From: Owenia fusiformis
Taxonomy: Eukaryota; Annelida; Polychaeta; Sabellida; Oweniidae
Assembly (NCBI GenBank): GCA_903813345.2
Contig: CAIIXF020000005.1
Location: 23,501,375-23,565,374 of the forward strand
DNA length: 64,000 nt
Reading direction: 5' to 3'
Numbering within the stretch: the stretch's first letter is position 1; every line of letters starts with the position of its first letter. The notes beneath the pieces were generated by a model that worked only from the letters and a program-made list of their open reading frames with translations, ran no database searches and was not told where the DNA came from. The translations under genes and the position numbers were made by a program. This document shows, piece after piece, positions 1-11,371 of the stretch.

Positions 1-946
1 CACTTTCCATGGTGTATTGGTGATCTATTGGTGATGTATTAGTGGTATATAAGATTTCTTTTTACTTGGGCCTGCTTGAGATGCTGCCATGAGTGGGTGT
101 GGTCTGTGTCTCTGCATGTTCACACAGTATTTCATGTACACAAGGAGATATGCCGAGTACTAAAATAGTACTCATGGCATTTTAGCGCTAATTGAGTACT
201 CATTTCAGCAAATATTAGTACTAAATGAGCACTTATGACATGAGTACTGATTTATTGCATGTTTTAGTACTAAATGAGTACTCATATGATGAGTGATAAA
301 ATAGCGCTAATTCCATCGATTTTTCATTACTCAGTGAGCACTCATACTTTGAGCACTAATTAATTGCATGTTTTAGTACTAAATGAGTATATATATCATG
401 AGTGATGAAATAGCACTAATTTCATTGATTTTTCATTACTCAATGAGCACTCATATTATGAGAACTAATTTATTGCACATGTTTCATCACGAGTGATAGA
501 ATAGTACTCAAGAATTAAAATGTTGATAAATTGTTTTTAATTGATGAAGTAAAATATAGAATACGTTATAAATTACATTTTAATAAAACGAAAACATGGA
601 TAAATATATCATTAAACTTTTCCAAAAATTCCCATTCCTGTAGCTATTTCATGTAACGGGTTGACAGATACCATATTGTTCCATTCTTGAGAAAAGTGCA
701 TATACAGGGTGGGCCAAAAAAACAATACCCAACTTTAAATCAGGATAAAAATAGTTATTCAATATGGTACATTGACTTATATATCATTTTAAAGGTAATG
801 CATTTTCAAACAATTTGGTATATAACACTATGACATAAAATCAATAGTAAAGGTATATTATACTTATTTGAGAGGCTGGGTTACTATTTGAGGTATTTAA
901 GGTATTTAAGATTTTAGGGAGAAAACAGTAAATCTGTGGAATTATT

Positions 947-1186
947 TATTTTATTTATTTATTTATTCAGTAAGCTAAGTATTGAAATACAGACAATGAG
1001 CGGGCGACACGAATTGTGTATATTCCCGACAGGGTGGTAAGTTGCCTACATAGAAACAGAGGGGGATCTGTTTGTGTGCAAATGCTTGTAATGGGTGGTA
1101 ACTGAATGGTGTGTCATAGAGCCCAAAATATAAAGTATGCATATGATATTCAATTATTAACAAAGTACTTTTTCAGCTCTCTTTTC
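947..1186 (-). repeat. Insertion of about 240 bp in only one arm of the mariner TIR
   Basis: The left TIR of the 705-2010 mariner is interrupted here, while the right TIR runs straight through the equivalent point near 1768. On the minus strand the inserted block ends in an (AAAT)n tail (plus strand 'attt' repeats at about 945-968), as expected of a retroposed SINE or LINE tail. No tRNA-like promoter boxes were identified, so the class is undetermined. Confidence 0.4.
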
Positions 1187-1319
1187 ATGATGGGAACTTT
1201 TTACTCATAGAATATCATTTTGTTAGGTGAATACAAGCTTGTATATTTGCATCATTTGTGACTAAACTTATTGTGTATGAATTTCAGTTGTTTACTCTCA
1301 ATAAGTACTCAAAAGAGGT

Positions 1320-1612
1320 ATGTTAAAAGACATAAAACGTATATGTAGTGAGGGTTTTATTTTTCAACAAGACAGTGCCTTGTATCATAGATCAAAGGAG
1401 ACATTGGCATTCCTTCACGAACAAGTTGTCAATTTGACTGATCAAGATGCATGGCCACCCAGCAGTCCCGATGCTAATGTGGTGGATTACCATATATGGA
1501 GCCATCTCCATGTATGGTAATGGGTCCAGGAAATGGTGTTCAATCACAAGCATCCAATTAAAAGTAGTGATAAGCTGAACTGCGGAATCCTAAAGTGCTG
1601 GAATGACACCTA
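1320..1612 (+). pseudogene. Mariner-like transposase, C-terminal catalytic remnant
   Basis: This reading frame carries the second and third catalytic blocks of a Tc1/mariner transposase. QQDSA is followed by WPPSSPD and then VDYHIW, with 37 residues between the two aspartates (DD37D-type spacing). The frame meets a TAA at 1518-1520, after which mariner-like C-terminal sequence continues (QEMVF, about 1530 on) to a TAG near 1612. The N-terminal DNA-binding half and first catalytic aspartate are missing, so it cannot be active. It lies between the long TIRs of its own element. Confidence 0.75.
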
Positions 1613-2749
1613 GAGGGGGGGGGGGGGCATGTTAGGCAATTGTCTAAATAAATTAATGGTAAAATGTTATTAAACAACTCTGAAATTCATAAACAATAAG
1701 TTAGTATACAATGATGCAAATATACAAGGATGTATTCAACAAAATAATATTCTATAAATAAAAAGTTAAAAATAATTCTACAGATTTACTGTTTACTCCC
1801 TAAAATGTAGAGACCTTAAATAGCGACCCAGCCTCCCAAATAAGTATAATATACCTTTACTATTGATTTCATGACATAGTGTTATATACCAAATTGTTTG
1901 ATTGAAAATGTATAACCTTTAAAATGATATGTAAGTCAATGTATCATATTGAACGTAACTATTTTTATCCTGATTTGAAGTTGGGTATTGATTTCTTTTG
2001 GCCCACCCTGTATATATACACTGCTTTGTTACTAGCTATGAATAATGAGGTAATGATGAGGTAAGTTGTATTTAAATGAGAAATTACTGGTGAGTTCTAC
2101 ATGTGCTGCTATGAGAGGAAGTCTAAATAACAAAATTGAAGGTAGCATGTGAAGTGTATCCCAGCTAGAATGATACCTGCTGAGTGCTTATTATTTAGTA
2201 AATGAACAATATTTTAGTGCTAAATGAGAAATTTCTTAGTACTAAAAGAGCGCTCAAGTAGCACTTCTAGATCATTCTTTACTCAAACGGTACTGAATTT
2301 AACCCTAATTATTTTTCACAAATTTAGTCCTAAAATAGCACTCAATTAGTAATAAATTAGCACTCTGGCAATATTAGTGCTAATTTAGCACTAATTTTGT
2401 ACTAATTGAGTTATCGGCATATCTCCCTGTGTACAAGACGTCCGTCCACATGTCCGTTCGGAAGATAACTCAAATACAAATGGACAAATTTTTTTCATAT
2501 TTTTGGAAAGATGTATATTGGTAAATAGTTTTATGCAAAAAATATTTTTTCAAGATGGCCGCCGCTTTACAAATGGCGGGAACTTTTTGCGAGAATCTTA
2601 TATTTTCATTTTAAACCAAAGTTATATATATTTTTGTTTGAAATTTTGGTAGTATATTCACAACATCTATTTATCCCACATATATTCAGTTTTTTTCACC
2701 CTGACCCACAGGGGCCGTGCATTGGGGTTGGGAAAACAGAAATTTGCTA

Positions 2750-3700
2750 TGCGTTAATTTTGAGATCTTTCTGAAGTATAGCTTCATTATAATCAAATGA
2801 AAGGCAATTTAGAGTAGATTGCAAATATTGTATTGTAATAATTTGGGCCCCGGAAATTCAAAATGGCCACCTTATGTGAAATTTCGCAAAATATTTTCTG
2901 ATCTCCTGAAAGTATGGCTATATTATACTCAAACTGAAGCAAATTTAGGGCAGATCATTATTATGGTAATGTTATTCTGAGTGTCTCAGAAAATTTAAGA
3001 TGGCTGTGAACACCGCCCCTTAAAATGTGGACACCTTGGTCCAAATCTGGACACCTTGATCCAAATTTTGAACACCTTGGTTTAAATTTTATTACATCTT
3101 GCCAAATTTTGAACACCTCAACGGGGGGGGGGGGGGGGGGGGGGGGGGGGTAGGTACGAAAAATTTCGAACGGAGTGCGTGACATATACGTAATTCGCGT
3201 GAAAAGTCCGAACGAAATGCGTACATTTTTTTTCCAGCGTTCGTATTTTTGCTGTGTAGACGATCTTTTTTAGAAATTTTTCTACAGAAATATTTTTGCT
3301 TGACAATTACCAGGTAAAATGCGTATTTGCGTGACATTTTCTGTCACGCAAAAATAACTGGCGTGACTTCAAATTCTTCAGCAAATGCGTGACAAATACG
3401 CAAATTGCGGGACAGTTGACAGGCCTGTGGCTGCCAACAGGAATTTGCGTTCATTTTGAGATCTTCCTGAAGTATAGCTTTATTATACTCAAATGAAAGG
3501 CTATTTAGAGTAGATTGCAAATATTGTATCATTTTTTTGATTTGGGCCTCGTAAAATTCAAAATGACTGCCTTATGTGGGATTTTGCAATAATTTTCTGA
3601 TCTCTATAAAGTAGTCTATATCAAATTGAAGTAAATTTAGGGTAGATCACAATTATTGTATTGTTTTCCTGATTTGTGCCTCAAAAAATTAAAACTGTCT
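2750..3700. repeat. Direct duplication of a 260-bp segment around an inserted repeat
   Basis: Segment 2750-3010 recurs at 3440-3700: both contain 'gagatctt(t/c)ctgaagtatagct', 'tagagtagattgcaaatattgta' in near-identical form, then 'tttgggcc' and 'ttcaaaatg'. Each copy is itself two related halves of about 115-120 bp. The copies are separated by a different repeat (about 3020-3430), so a tandem array was probably split by it. Confidence 0.6.
3020..3430. repeat. Interspersed repeat with a 28-nt G run, copy A
   Basis: It has three parts: repeated 'caaattttgaacaccttgg' motifs, a homopolymer of about 28 G at 3123-3150, and a block rich in 'gcgtgacat' ending at 'gacagttgacaggcctgtggctgcca' or thereabouts. 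The same three parts occur in reverse orientation at 45800-46210 (C run, 'gtcacgcattt', 'ggtgttcaacatttgg'), so this is a dispersed family and not local low complexity. No ORF of note. Confidence 0.55.
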
Positions 3701-3767
3701 TTATTATTTGTGCCTTTGAAACTCTTCAATGTTCACCAAAATGCTTAAATTGGTAAATTCTGATATA

Positions 3768-4598
3768 CAGTAAAACCTGTCCGATGGAATACCTCTCTGT
3801 AGGGAAAACCTATGAACAAGGAATGCTTTTCAAAAGAACCAAATATTTTTCCATTGACTTACATGTTAACGGACCCTCTCTGTAAGGAAAACCTGTGAAC
3901 AGGGAACAAGGAACACTATTTTGGGGCAAATTATGAAAATTCACCTGTGAACAAGGAATATTGAATATTGGTGACACTGTATATTCCATTATTTTTCAGA
4001 GGTGTGAAAGTCTTAAGCCAATATCTGATTCTGAAAAGCTTGGATTAATATTGAGATTAAGATAAGCCAATTGTTTACAAGATGTAGCATCCCACCCACT
4101 GTTAATTACCCTGATATATTTTAAAACTAATACAAATCTGTTTGTTACTAATTATCATTGACACTAATTCTTCCTTTCAACAAACATAATTACATCAAAT
4201 CAGTTGTGATAATCTAGGGAATGACACAATTGTTTTATGGAGATAACAGATGAAATAAGTACATGTGTCATGATGAGCCAAATCCATCAATAATTACAAC
4301 AACTAGACATCATCATACGCCAGCAGCAGCGGCTAAAATCAACATTGGGAGAATGCTCCTTACCCTCAGCTAAAGGAGGGAGGTGGGAGACCTCATACAT
4401 CTTCCAAGATGTCACAACAAGGTCTAGCAACCAAGTATGGAGTCGGCATTGGTCAAATCAATTAATGCCCAAATATATACAAAAAAATGCTTATTCGGCA
4501 ATTCTGCTGAAAGTGCGGTCCCTCTCTATAGGGAAAACCTCTGAACAAGGAAACTTTCCTCCAGTCCGAAGAGCATTCCCTGTTCGCAGGTTTTACTG
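3768..4598. mobile_element. Pogo/Tigger-like non-autonomous element
   Basis: The left end CAGTAAAACCTG at 3768 and right end CAGGTTTTACTG ending at 4598 are inverted, and both are flanked by TA (3766-3767 and 4599-4600). The inner TIR continues as 'ctctctgtagggaaaacc' and 'ccctctctatagggaaaacc', two copies of a motif in the same family. The start CAGTAAAACC with a TA target is typical of pogo/Tigger elements. No transposase remains in 831 bp. Confidence 0.65.
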
Positions 4599-4829
4599 TA
4601 TCTCTAATGTTTGTATTTTTTGTGACAAATACAGATTCATATAATATTATATCTTTTATTGACAATTTATATCAGTTACATGATACATTAGTCACTAAAA
4701 CACTACAAACTACTACTACAACTATTCTAACTACAAATATTGTTATGGTGTTCGTTGGGATTTGCTACTCCGTGGAGTTGCAGTTTTCTAGTTTTTTGAT
4801 TTTTAAACAGTATTTAGGTAGTTGAACCT

Positions 4830-4960
4830 AAAGCAAACCTACTTTTTATAGGTTCATTTAACCAAACAAATTATTAGACTCACGCTTAGGTTCGCTCTAG
4901 GTTTCGAACCTGCATCGCCCACTGAAAGACTCGGGTAACAAAGTGTGTGACTTGCAACAT
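4830..4960 (-). repeat. Possible tRNA-derived SINE fragment
   Basis: On the minus strand the sequence GGTTCGAAACC (plus strand 4900-4910) matches the RNA polymerase III B box. A recognisable A box at the expected upstream distance is not clear. The neighbouring segment 4740-4800 ('gggatttgctactccgtggagttgcag') resembles the 3' end of the repeat at 48046-49265. Assignment is tentative. Confidence 0.25.
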
Positions 4961-4972
4961 CTATTTCTGCTT

Positions 4973-5080
4973 TTAAAGACCCCATGTAGAGTTTGAAAAT
5001 ATGTTTTCATCATTCATTTACAGTTTTTCATGACTTTAAAAGTTATATTAGATATTTTTGAAAAGAAATTGAAGAAAAGT
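4973..5080. repeat. Fragment of the TTAA-flanked MITE family
   Basis: 'ttaaagaccccatgtagagtttgaaaatatg' at about 4974, followed by 'ttttcatcattcattta', is one end of the family seen complete at 6551-7389 and 40864-41500. Only this end is recognisable; the rest has decayed or was never inserted. Confidence 0.5.
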
Positions 5081-5356
5081 TGCACATACAGCTTTGCATA
5101 ATTTTTTGAGGAAGGTTTTTTGTAACCTTTTGTTGAACAATTTAAAATTTTTGTATTAGTGTTAGTTTAAGGAATATTTGAGGAATGCTTTGGTGTTAAG
5201 GATTATTTGGAAGTTCTACACCTCAGTGATTTCAATGTGGGGAGAACAATGCATTTGAGAATGTACACTTAGGGTGAACATGATCTCATTGGGCCCGCGC
5301 TGCCCCTGTGTGACAGTTACTGCTTTATTTTAGTGAGGGATCAGCCAGACCAAGAC

Positions 5357-8300
5357 ATGGATCCTGTTTTCAAGGCCTCGATTTTAACATCTACACTAGA
5401 GGGGTTCAAAATGTTGACCCTGACAATGGCAAAACGTCTCAGAATGTTTGAGATACTGGGAAAATATGTTTCCCCAAAAACTTCAAAAGAAATTGCTGAA
5501 TCAGCAGGATATAGAGAGAAGTGAGTGAACATTGGTTGGTGAATGTTGTTATTTGGCCTATTGACCCCATGGGCATGAGAATGATATAACATCTTTAAGC
5601 ACATTTTGCAAGCTGGACAAGCATCAAGTTTTTTTGTTGACTGAATATTGTTTGATTTGCACAATCCATTCATTGTACTTTAAAGTGCATTATACACAAT
5701 TATTTGTAGTTAGTCCATCACAGTGTTCATGATAGCCTTTGCCCAAGTCAGTCTCTTACTTATTTTGATTTCTAAGGTAATAATTCAAGATCAGATAAGT
5801 AAAAAGTACCGGCTTGGGCAAGGCTATGTTTATGAATATTATCTATTATCATCTGTTTTTCAGCTATGTTACTCAATTGCTTGATACCATGGTGACATTC
5901 AAGTACATAAACTATGATGTACAAGACAAAACCTACTTTCTGCCCATAGAACATCGAGAAGTTTTGAACCAGGAGAGCTGGCCTCTAAAATGGCTAGAAA
6001 TTGTGCCCTTATTTTCCGCAGCTCAACCTGAACTTGAGAAGATTTTCAAAGTGGATGGTCCAACTGGTAAGTTTTAAGCTAAATATTTTACAGTTGAATT
6101 AATTAAAACCATAGGACATTGCAATTATTCTGAATTCATGAGAATAATACATGTTGAATAAGAAATTTTGAAAAAAGGTCCTTTATTCTTGACATTAGAA
6201 ATACTCATGCCAAAGGTAGAACAAACAAAATCTAGTTTTAAAATCAATTAGCATCCCCAAAACTGTTGCCATATTCATTTGAAGATGTGGTGTAAAGATG
6301 TTACATTGACTGAGCCAGGAACTACCAGGGGTGTTGACTAATACAGTATATATAAAGACGCAGCAATTAGACTGCAAAGTGTAAAATGTTGGAAGAAATC
6401 CTTAAACTGCCTATGTTTTTATTTTCTGGAAGAATTTAGATATCCGCATGATGAAATATAGAAGTTTTTGAAGAGTCCACTTCTCTTTCTTTGCTAGATA
6501 ATCTTAAAATCAAAGGATTAGCATACATAATGTTTGGCTTGAAATAATCCTTAAAGGCCCCATGTAAAGTTTAAACCACTTTGGCTTATATTGTAGTCTT
6601 ACCCAATGTTATCAAAGTGTGATATGTGAAACTTTTTCTTTTAATTTCAAAAAGTGGTTTTTGAGAGACTTTTTGTTCCAAAATTTGTGAATTTATTTAA
6701 AACCAACTTTAAGAGGTCACTCATATCTTCTAATTAGCCACAACTCATACCAATGCATAGCATACATCCTCCCATGTTTTTTGCTGAAAAAATTAAGAAA
6801 ATCGGTTGATAAACAAGTGAGAAATGAACTTATCAGTGCATGAAAATGGTTCTGAGAAAAATGCATTTCAAAATTTTAGTTCTCATAGAAACCAATGGTA
6901 CAATGATATCTAAAACATAATTTATTCTTCCTTTTAACCTGGTTAGACAATCAACATTGGTTTTTTATGAAAGTCTAGCATATTTAGAAAAGATTGACAT
7001 CGAAAAAAAAATTCAATTTTTTTCAAAAAGTTTTTGTTACCTTAGTGACATCACTAATGTTTCAAAATATTTTTGATAAGCTAAAACATTGAAGTGGCCC
7101 ATTAAATATGACATTTTATTATTGAAATAGTGTGTCTTTTGTTCAATCTTTGTATTGGTGTTAAAAATATAATCTTTTTTGAAATGCATTAAGAAATATT
7201 TGATGATTAAGAAATTTCAACTTATTTTGAAAAATGGCGGGAAATTTGAATATTTGAGAAATGAAATGCTCACAACTTATTTTTCAAAAAAAAATGTTTG
7301 TTCAAAAGTCTCTAAAATCGCTTTTTAAGTCCTGACAAATAGTAAATGAATGATAAAAAATATTTTCAAACTTTAGACGGGGACTTTAAATATCTTGATG
7401 ATTTACAGTGTTAAGATGAAACCGCAGAACACCAATGGTGTGATATGTCTGAACATTACATACATGCAATGTATTCATGTATATAAAACCACAGAACACC
7501 AATGGTGTGATTTGTCTGAACATTACATACATGCAATGTATACATGTATATAAAAGCTGTGTCCTTTATATTCTGCAGCGTTACCAGAAGCAATGAATGA
7601 TGCTATGCAGCCATGGTTGAATGAACATTGGGGATTTGATGAGCCTGGGGAAGACTATGTTAAACAATTGGTTGACAGCATGCCAGAGTTGAAGAACAAG
7701 TTGGGTAAGTCATAGAAACCTGAAATAATATCACTATCCTACTTGATTCTACATATTTGGTTCATTTCTAATCAATTAATATTGCACACCCCCATTTTAT
7801 TGATTCTACATGTTTGGTTCATTTCTAATCAATTAATATTGCAGACCCCCATTTTATTGATTCTACATGTACATGTTTGGTTCATTTCTAATCAATTAAT
7901 ATTGCAGACCCCCATTTTATTGATTCTACACGTTTGGATCATTTCTAGTCAATTAATATTGCAGACTCCCATTTTATTGATTCTACATGTTTGGTTCATT
8001 TCTAATCAATTAATATTGCAGACCCCCATTTTATTGATTCTACATGTTTGGTTCATTTCTAATCAATTAATATTGCACACCCCCATTTTATTGATTCTAC
8101 ATGTTTGGTTCATTTCTAATCAATTAATATTGCAGACCCCCATTTATTGATTGTACATGTTTGGTTCATTTCTAATCAATTAATATTGCACACCCCCATT
8201 TTATTGATTCTACATGTTTGGTTCATTTCTAATCAATTAATATTGCAGACCCCCATTTTATTGATTATACAATGTTTGGTTCATTTCTAATCAATTAATA

Positions 8301-11300
8301 TTGCAGACCCCCATTTTATTGATTCTACATGTTTGGTTCATTTATAATCAATTAATATTGCAGACCCCCATTTTATTGATTCTACATGTTTGGTTCATTT
8401 CTCATCAATTAATATTGCAGACCCCCGATTTTATTGATTCTACACGTTTGGATCATTTCTAATCAATTAATATTGCAGACCCCCATTTTATTGATTGTAC
8501 ATGTTTGGTTCATTTCTAATCAATTAATATTGCAGACCCCCATTTTATTGATTCTACATGTTTGGATCATTTCTAATCAATTAATATTGCAGACCCCCAT
8601 TTTATTGATTCTACATGTTTGGTTCATTTCTAAACAATAAATATTGCAGACCCCCATTTTATTGATTCTACATGTTTGGTTCATTTCTAATCAATTAATA
8701 TTGCAGACCCCCGATTTTATTGATTCTACACGTTTGGATCATTTCTAATCAATTAATATTGCAGACCCCCATTTTATTGATTCTACACGTTTGGATCATT
8801 TCTAATCAATTAATATTGCAGACCCCCATTTTATTGATTCTACATGTTTGGTTCATTTCTAATCAATTAATATTGCACACCCCCATTTTATTGATTCTAC
8901 ATGTTTGGTTCATTTCTAATCAATTAATATACAGGGTGACAAAAAAAAACTGGAACCCATAAATCATCAAATTTCTCGGAAAGTATTATACCTACATTCT
9001 TCATTTCTTCAGGGTAGAAACTAGACTGAATGCATGACAAAATGACACCATAATGAGTACTGTAGCTTAGATATTAATCATGCCATGGACGACAGAAGAA
9101 AGGACTTATATTGTGAGAAAGTATATCGAGACAAAATCATATAAAGAGACACAAACTGCCTATAGGAGAGATCACAGGGGAAGAAGAGCCCCTTGCAAGT
9201 CACAGATCTTTAGGCTTGTACAGAAGTTTGATTCAGAAGGAACAGTAAAACCAACAAAGAAGAAAAGTGATGGTAAACCAACCTATTCTGGGAGACAGAG
9301 GTCTGTCAGAACTCGAGAAAACTCAACAGTCAACACAGAACGTTACATCCCTTACGTTCGAAAGTTTTGGAGAGCGCTGGGTAGACGACGTGACGTGAGA
9401 AGGGACCAGCAATGGTTCCAACAAGATGTTGCCACACCCCACACCTCAAATAAGTCCATTCAAAGGCTTCAGGCTCACTTTGGTGATCGATTAATCAGTC
9501 ACCATACCTACCACATCTGCCCCCCCACTCCCCTGATTTGAACCCCCCAGATTTTTATCTGCGGGGTTATCTCAAGGAAAATGTGTATACAGATAGTCCA
9601 CTGACAATTGATGACCTCAAACTCAACATAGGAAGACTAATTAGAGAGATGGTCAGAGATAAATGCAGTCGGGTCATTGACAATTTTGCGAGAAGAAACC
9701 AGCTCTGCATCCAACGTCGTGGTGCACATTTGGAGCACATTATCTAAACGTGCCTCATTTGGAGACTAATTGAGCTAGAATGCTCAAACGTTGACATCTT
9801 GTCATACATTCAGTTTACTATACAGGTACCAAATAACTAAGCTCAATATGAATAATTGACGAAGTTATTAAGACTTAAGTGGGTTCCAGTTTTTTTTGTC
9901 ACCCTGTATATCCTCCTTGTCTAAACTTTATATCAGTATTTAAGCGAGCTGACAAAATTGCAAGCAACATTGATGATTTTAGAACACAACATTAAATGGC
10001 TGTTAATAAAAAAACATATCACAGGTTATTCACATATCGCTTTTTAACAAGTGTTTTCTCAGCAACTGATTGATTGAAATTTCTATAAAGTAGCCTTAGG
10101 GTATTATTAGCAAGTTGTACATGAAAGAGATCAGTTTCATATTATGTGAGAATTGACAAATTCAAAAATCAAATATGTCAAAAAATCCAACAAGGCCAAT
10201 TTATAGAAATTTTCAAGAAATTTGAGGAATCAGTTGCTGAGAAAACACTTGTCAAAAAGCGATTCATTTTTGGGGACACCTGATATTACCCGTGGGGCTT
10301 TCTCCCCTGCTAGTATATTTTTACACATCATGATCAAAATGCTATTTGTTTCTATTCGTATTACTGTACATGAATTACACAAAACTGCTGAACAATCCAA
10401 TGATTCATTGTCTTCCAAAAACACTTGCTAAAAGTTTCTTGTTGAATTTCATCTTTTGATATGTGTGACAAGAATTAAGCACATGGCTTGGTGAATTTTG
10501 GTGATTTAATGCACATTTTTCTTAATGCTTGACCAGCCATATTCAAAGTCTCATAGTCAAAATCATCCATGACAGTCACCAAATGGAGACTTTTATTATT
10601 AGATTAGATTGATTATATTGCACAGTCAACATTCAAAACTTTTGATTTAACCAGTTGAAATTACACATTATACAGTTTTATACAGTTACAGACCAGGTAG
10701 AAGCCATCGATTTGCAAAATATGTTTTGAATGTTTTCAGAGGCTGGAATTCAAGTTTTGGATGTAGGATGTGGATGGGGTGGACTAGGTGGTGCTTTTGC
10801 AAAACTCTACCCAAAATCCACACTGTATGGTATCGACCTTGAAGGAATCGATATTGCAAAGAAAAATAATGCCGATATAAAAAACGCCATATTTTCTGTT
10901 GCGGACTGCACTAAATTGGATCCCTCTTGGAGTGATAAGTTTGATTATGTGTACATCCGTAATGTCTTACACTTTGTACCCCCAAAGTCTTTGGATTCAT
11001 CCATTCAAGAAATCTACAGGGTGCTTAAACCAGGAGGTACATTTTCTTTGATCCAGTTTAATCATAAAGAGATTGGACCCAATAAAGGAGATATATTTGT
11101 TTGTTGTGGTGGGGCTATTGGAATGTATGCATATCATGGATCAGAGGATGCCTGCCTAGGAGGAACAGAGGAAACCTCAAAAGAAGGGTCAAAAGAAGAG
11201 GAATATAAAATGGAAGATTTGTCAAGTGATATGCCTGATATGGCTCGTTCAGGCAAGTGTCCATTGGTACATGAAGATCGTGTACTGAAAGCTGCAGATT

Positions 11301-11371
11301 TTAAGAACCTACAGTTCATTCCTATAGCTTTTGATCAGGAACACATCCATATGACTTTCAGCAAGTTATAA
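5357..11371 (+). CDS. Class I SAM-dependent methyltransferase, four exons (paralogue 1)
   Basis: Coding exons: 5357-5520, 5864-6066, 7579-7704, 10740-11371 (1125 nt, 374 aa). All introns have GT-AG ends and phases 2, 1, 1. The ATG at 5357 begins MDPVF; an acceptor at 5331-5332 suggests a 5' UTR exon further upstream. Residues 1-100 resemble the winged-helix N-domain of Rv2258c-like methyltransferases. Motif I is LDVGCGWGG (171-179), the acidic ribose-binding residue is D197, and LKPGG is at 260-264. An acidic Glu/Lys/Ser-rich insert follows in exon 4. The substrate is unknown; a small molecule is likely for this family. Exon layout and phases match those of the gene at 15591-20010, so the pair is a tandem duplication. 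Intron 3 holds a 57-bp minisatellite and a mariner, intron 2 a MITE. The bacterial-like name reflects family annotation and does not by itself indicate recent transfer. Confidence 0.85.
6551..7389. mobile_element. TTAA-flanked MITE (piggyBac-like), most complete copy
   Basis: Ends: TTAAAGGCCCCATGTAAAG at 6551 and the inverted 'ctttagacggggactttaa' ending at 7389. TTAA at both borders is the target site of piggyBac transposons. Related copies lie at 23130-23697 (same orientation) and 40864-41500 (opposite orientation), with a fragment at 4973. There is no transposase. It sits in intron 2 of the first methyltransferase gene. Confidence 0.65.
7420..7553. repeat. 66-bp tandem duplication just upstream of exon 3
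   Basis: 'gcagaacaccaatggtgtga' followed by 'tctgaacattacatacatgc' occurs twice in succession (from about 7423 and about 7489), with only a few substitutions. It ends about 25 bp before the exon 3 acceptor at 7578 of the first methyltransferase gene, so it occupies the branch-point region. Confidence 0.75.
7740..8931. repeat. 57-bp minisatellite, about 20 copies, in intron 3 of methyltransferase 1
   Basis: The unit runs 'ttgattctacatgtttggtt', 'catttctaatcaattaatat', 'tgcagacccccatttta'. Because 57 is a multiple of three, each unit reads as the same 19 amino acids, which produces long spurious ORFs. Variation between copies is low (for example acgtttggatc for atgtttggttc, cacaccccc for cagaccccc). 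Each unit carries 'ttctaat' followed about 15 nt later by 'tgcag', a good match to a branch point plus 3' splice site. The last unit is cut by the mariner at 8932. Confidence 0.95.
8932..9906 (+). mobile_element. Mariner-like element with internal deletion, inserted in the minisatellite
   Basis: Ends CAGGGTGACAAAAAAA at 8932 and TTTTTTTTGTCACCCTG ending at 9906 are inverted repeats of about 30 bp, flanked by TA (8930-8931, 9907-9908). The left border falls inside a minisatellite unit, so insertion postdates the array. The 975-bp length and fused transposase ends indicate an internal-deletion derivative. Confidence 0.9.
9080..9747 (+). pseudogene. IS630/Tc1/mariner-type transposase, internally deleted and frameshifted
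   Basis: The ORF at 9080-9541 starts MPWTTEERTYIV, a helix-turn-helix DNA-binding region (about residues 1-75). It then passes directly into the second catalytic block WFQQDVATPH, so the middle of the protein with the first catalytic Asp has been lost. In a C-rich run near 9521-9530 the frame changes. The third block and C-terminus continue in the next frame from about 9538 to 9747, ending in GAHLEHII, a common C-terminal signature of these transposases. The protein cannot be active. It belongs to the element at 8932-9906. Confidence 0.85.
10036..10263. mobile_element. Small palindromic MITE (228 bp) in intron 3 of methyltransferase 1
   Basis: ATCGCTTTTTAACAAGTG at 10036 is inverted at the right end (CACTTGTCAAAAAGCGAT ending 10263). 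The arms continue with 'ttttctcagcaactgatt' and its complement for about 55 bp. Non-coding. Confidence 0.7.

Larger units (their letters stand above)
705..2010 (+). mobile_element. Mariner-like element (IS630/Tc1/mariner), non-autonomous, with TIRs of several hundred bp
   Basis: The termini are CAGGGTGGGCC at 705 and its complement ending at 2010, flanked by TA on both sides, which is the target duplication of this superfamily. The TIRs are unusually long. The left arm 705-945 pairs with about 1770-2010, and pairing resumes after an interruption, with about 1190-1310 matching about 1670-1765. The total of 1306 bp is the usual mariner size, but the transposase is only a C-terminal remnant. Confidence 0.85.
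135..2435. mobile_element. Foldback-type element built of TAGTACTAA / GAGTACTCA subrepeats, split by a mariner
   Basis: The two ends are inverted copies: a 22-bp block ending in GGAGATATGCCGA at 135-156 and its reverse complement at 2414-2435, with one mismatch. Just inside each end are many short degenerate repeats such as 'agtactaaatgagtactca' and 'tagcactaat' (150-520 on the left, 2190-2410 on the right). Without the mariner at 705-2010 the element would be about 1 kb. No coding capacity of its own is visible. The superfamily is not recognised; terminal arrays of short subrepeats are the hallmark of foldback elements in general. Confidence 0.7.

Noticed and set aside
3118-3337. Proline-rich ORFs over the G run
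   Set aside because: Translation of a homopolymer inside a repeat.
5333-5356. Upstream GTG start for methyltransferase 1
   Set aside because: Animal genes use ATG; the acceptor at 5331-5332 shows this stretch is 5' UTR. The same applies to the TTG at 15546 in methyltransferase 2.
7740-8931. CRISPR-like array
   Set aside because: Units are contiguous with no unique spacers, and the context is a eukaryotic intron. The same applies to 52711-53268 and 14268-15100.
7743-8962. Three long ORFs (up to 135 codons) with 19-residue repeats
   Set aside because: They arise from the 57-bp minisatellite, whose length is a multiple of three. They lie in an intron and have no start context or domain.
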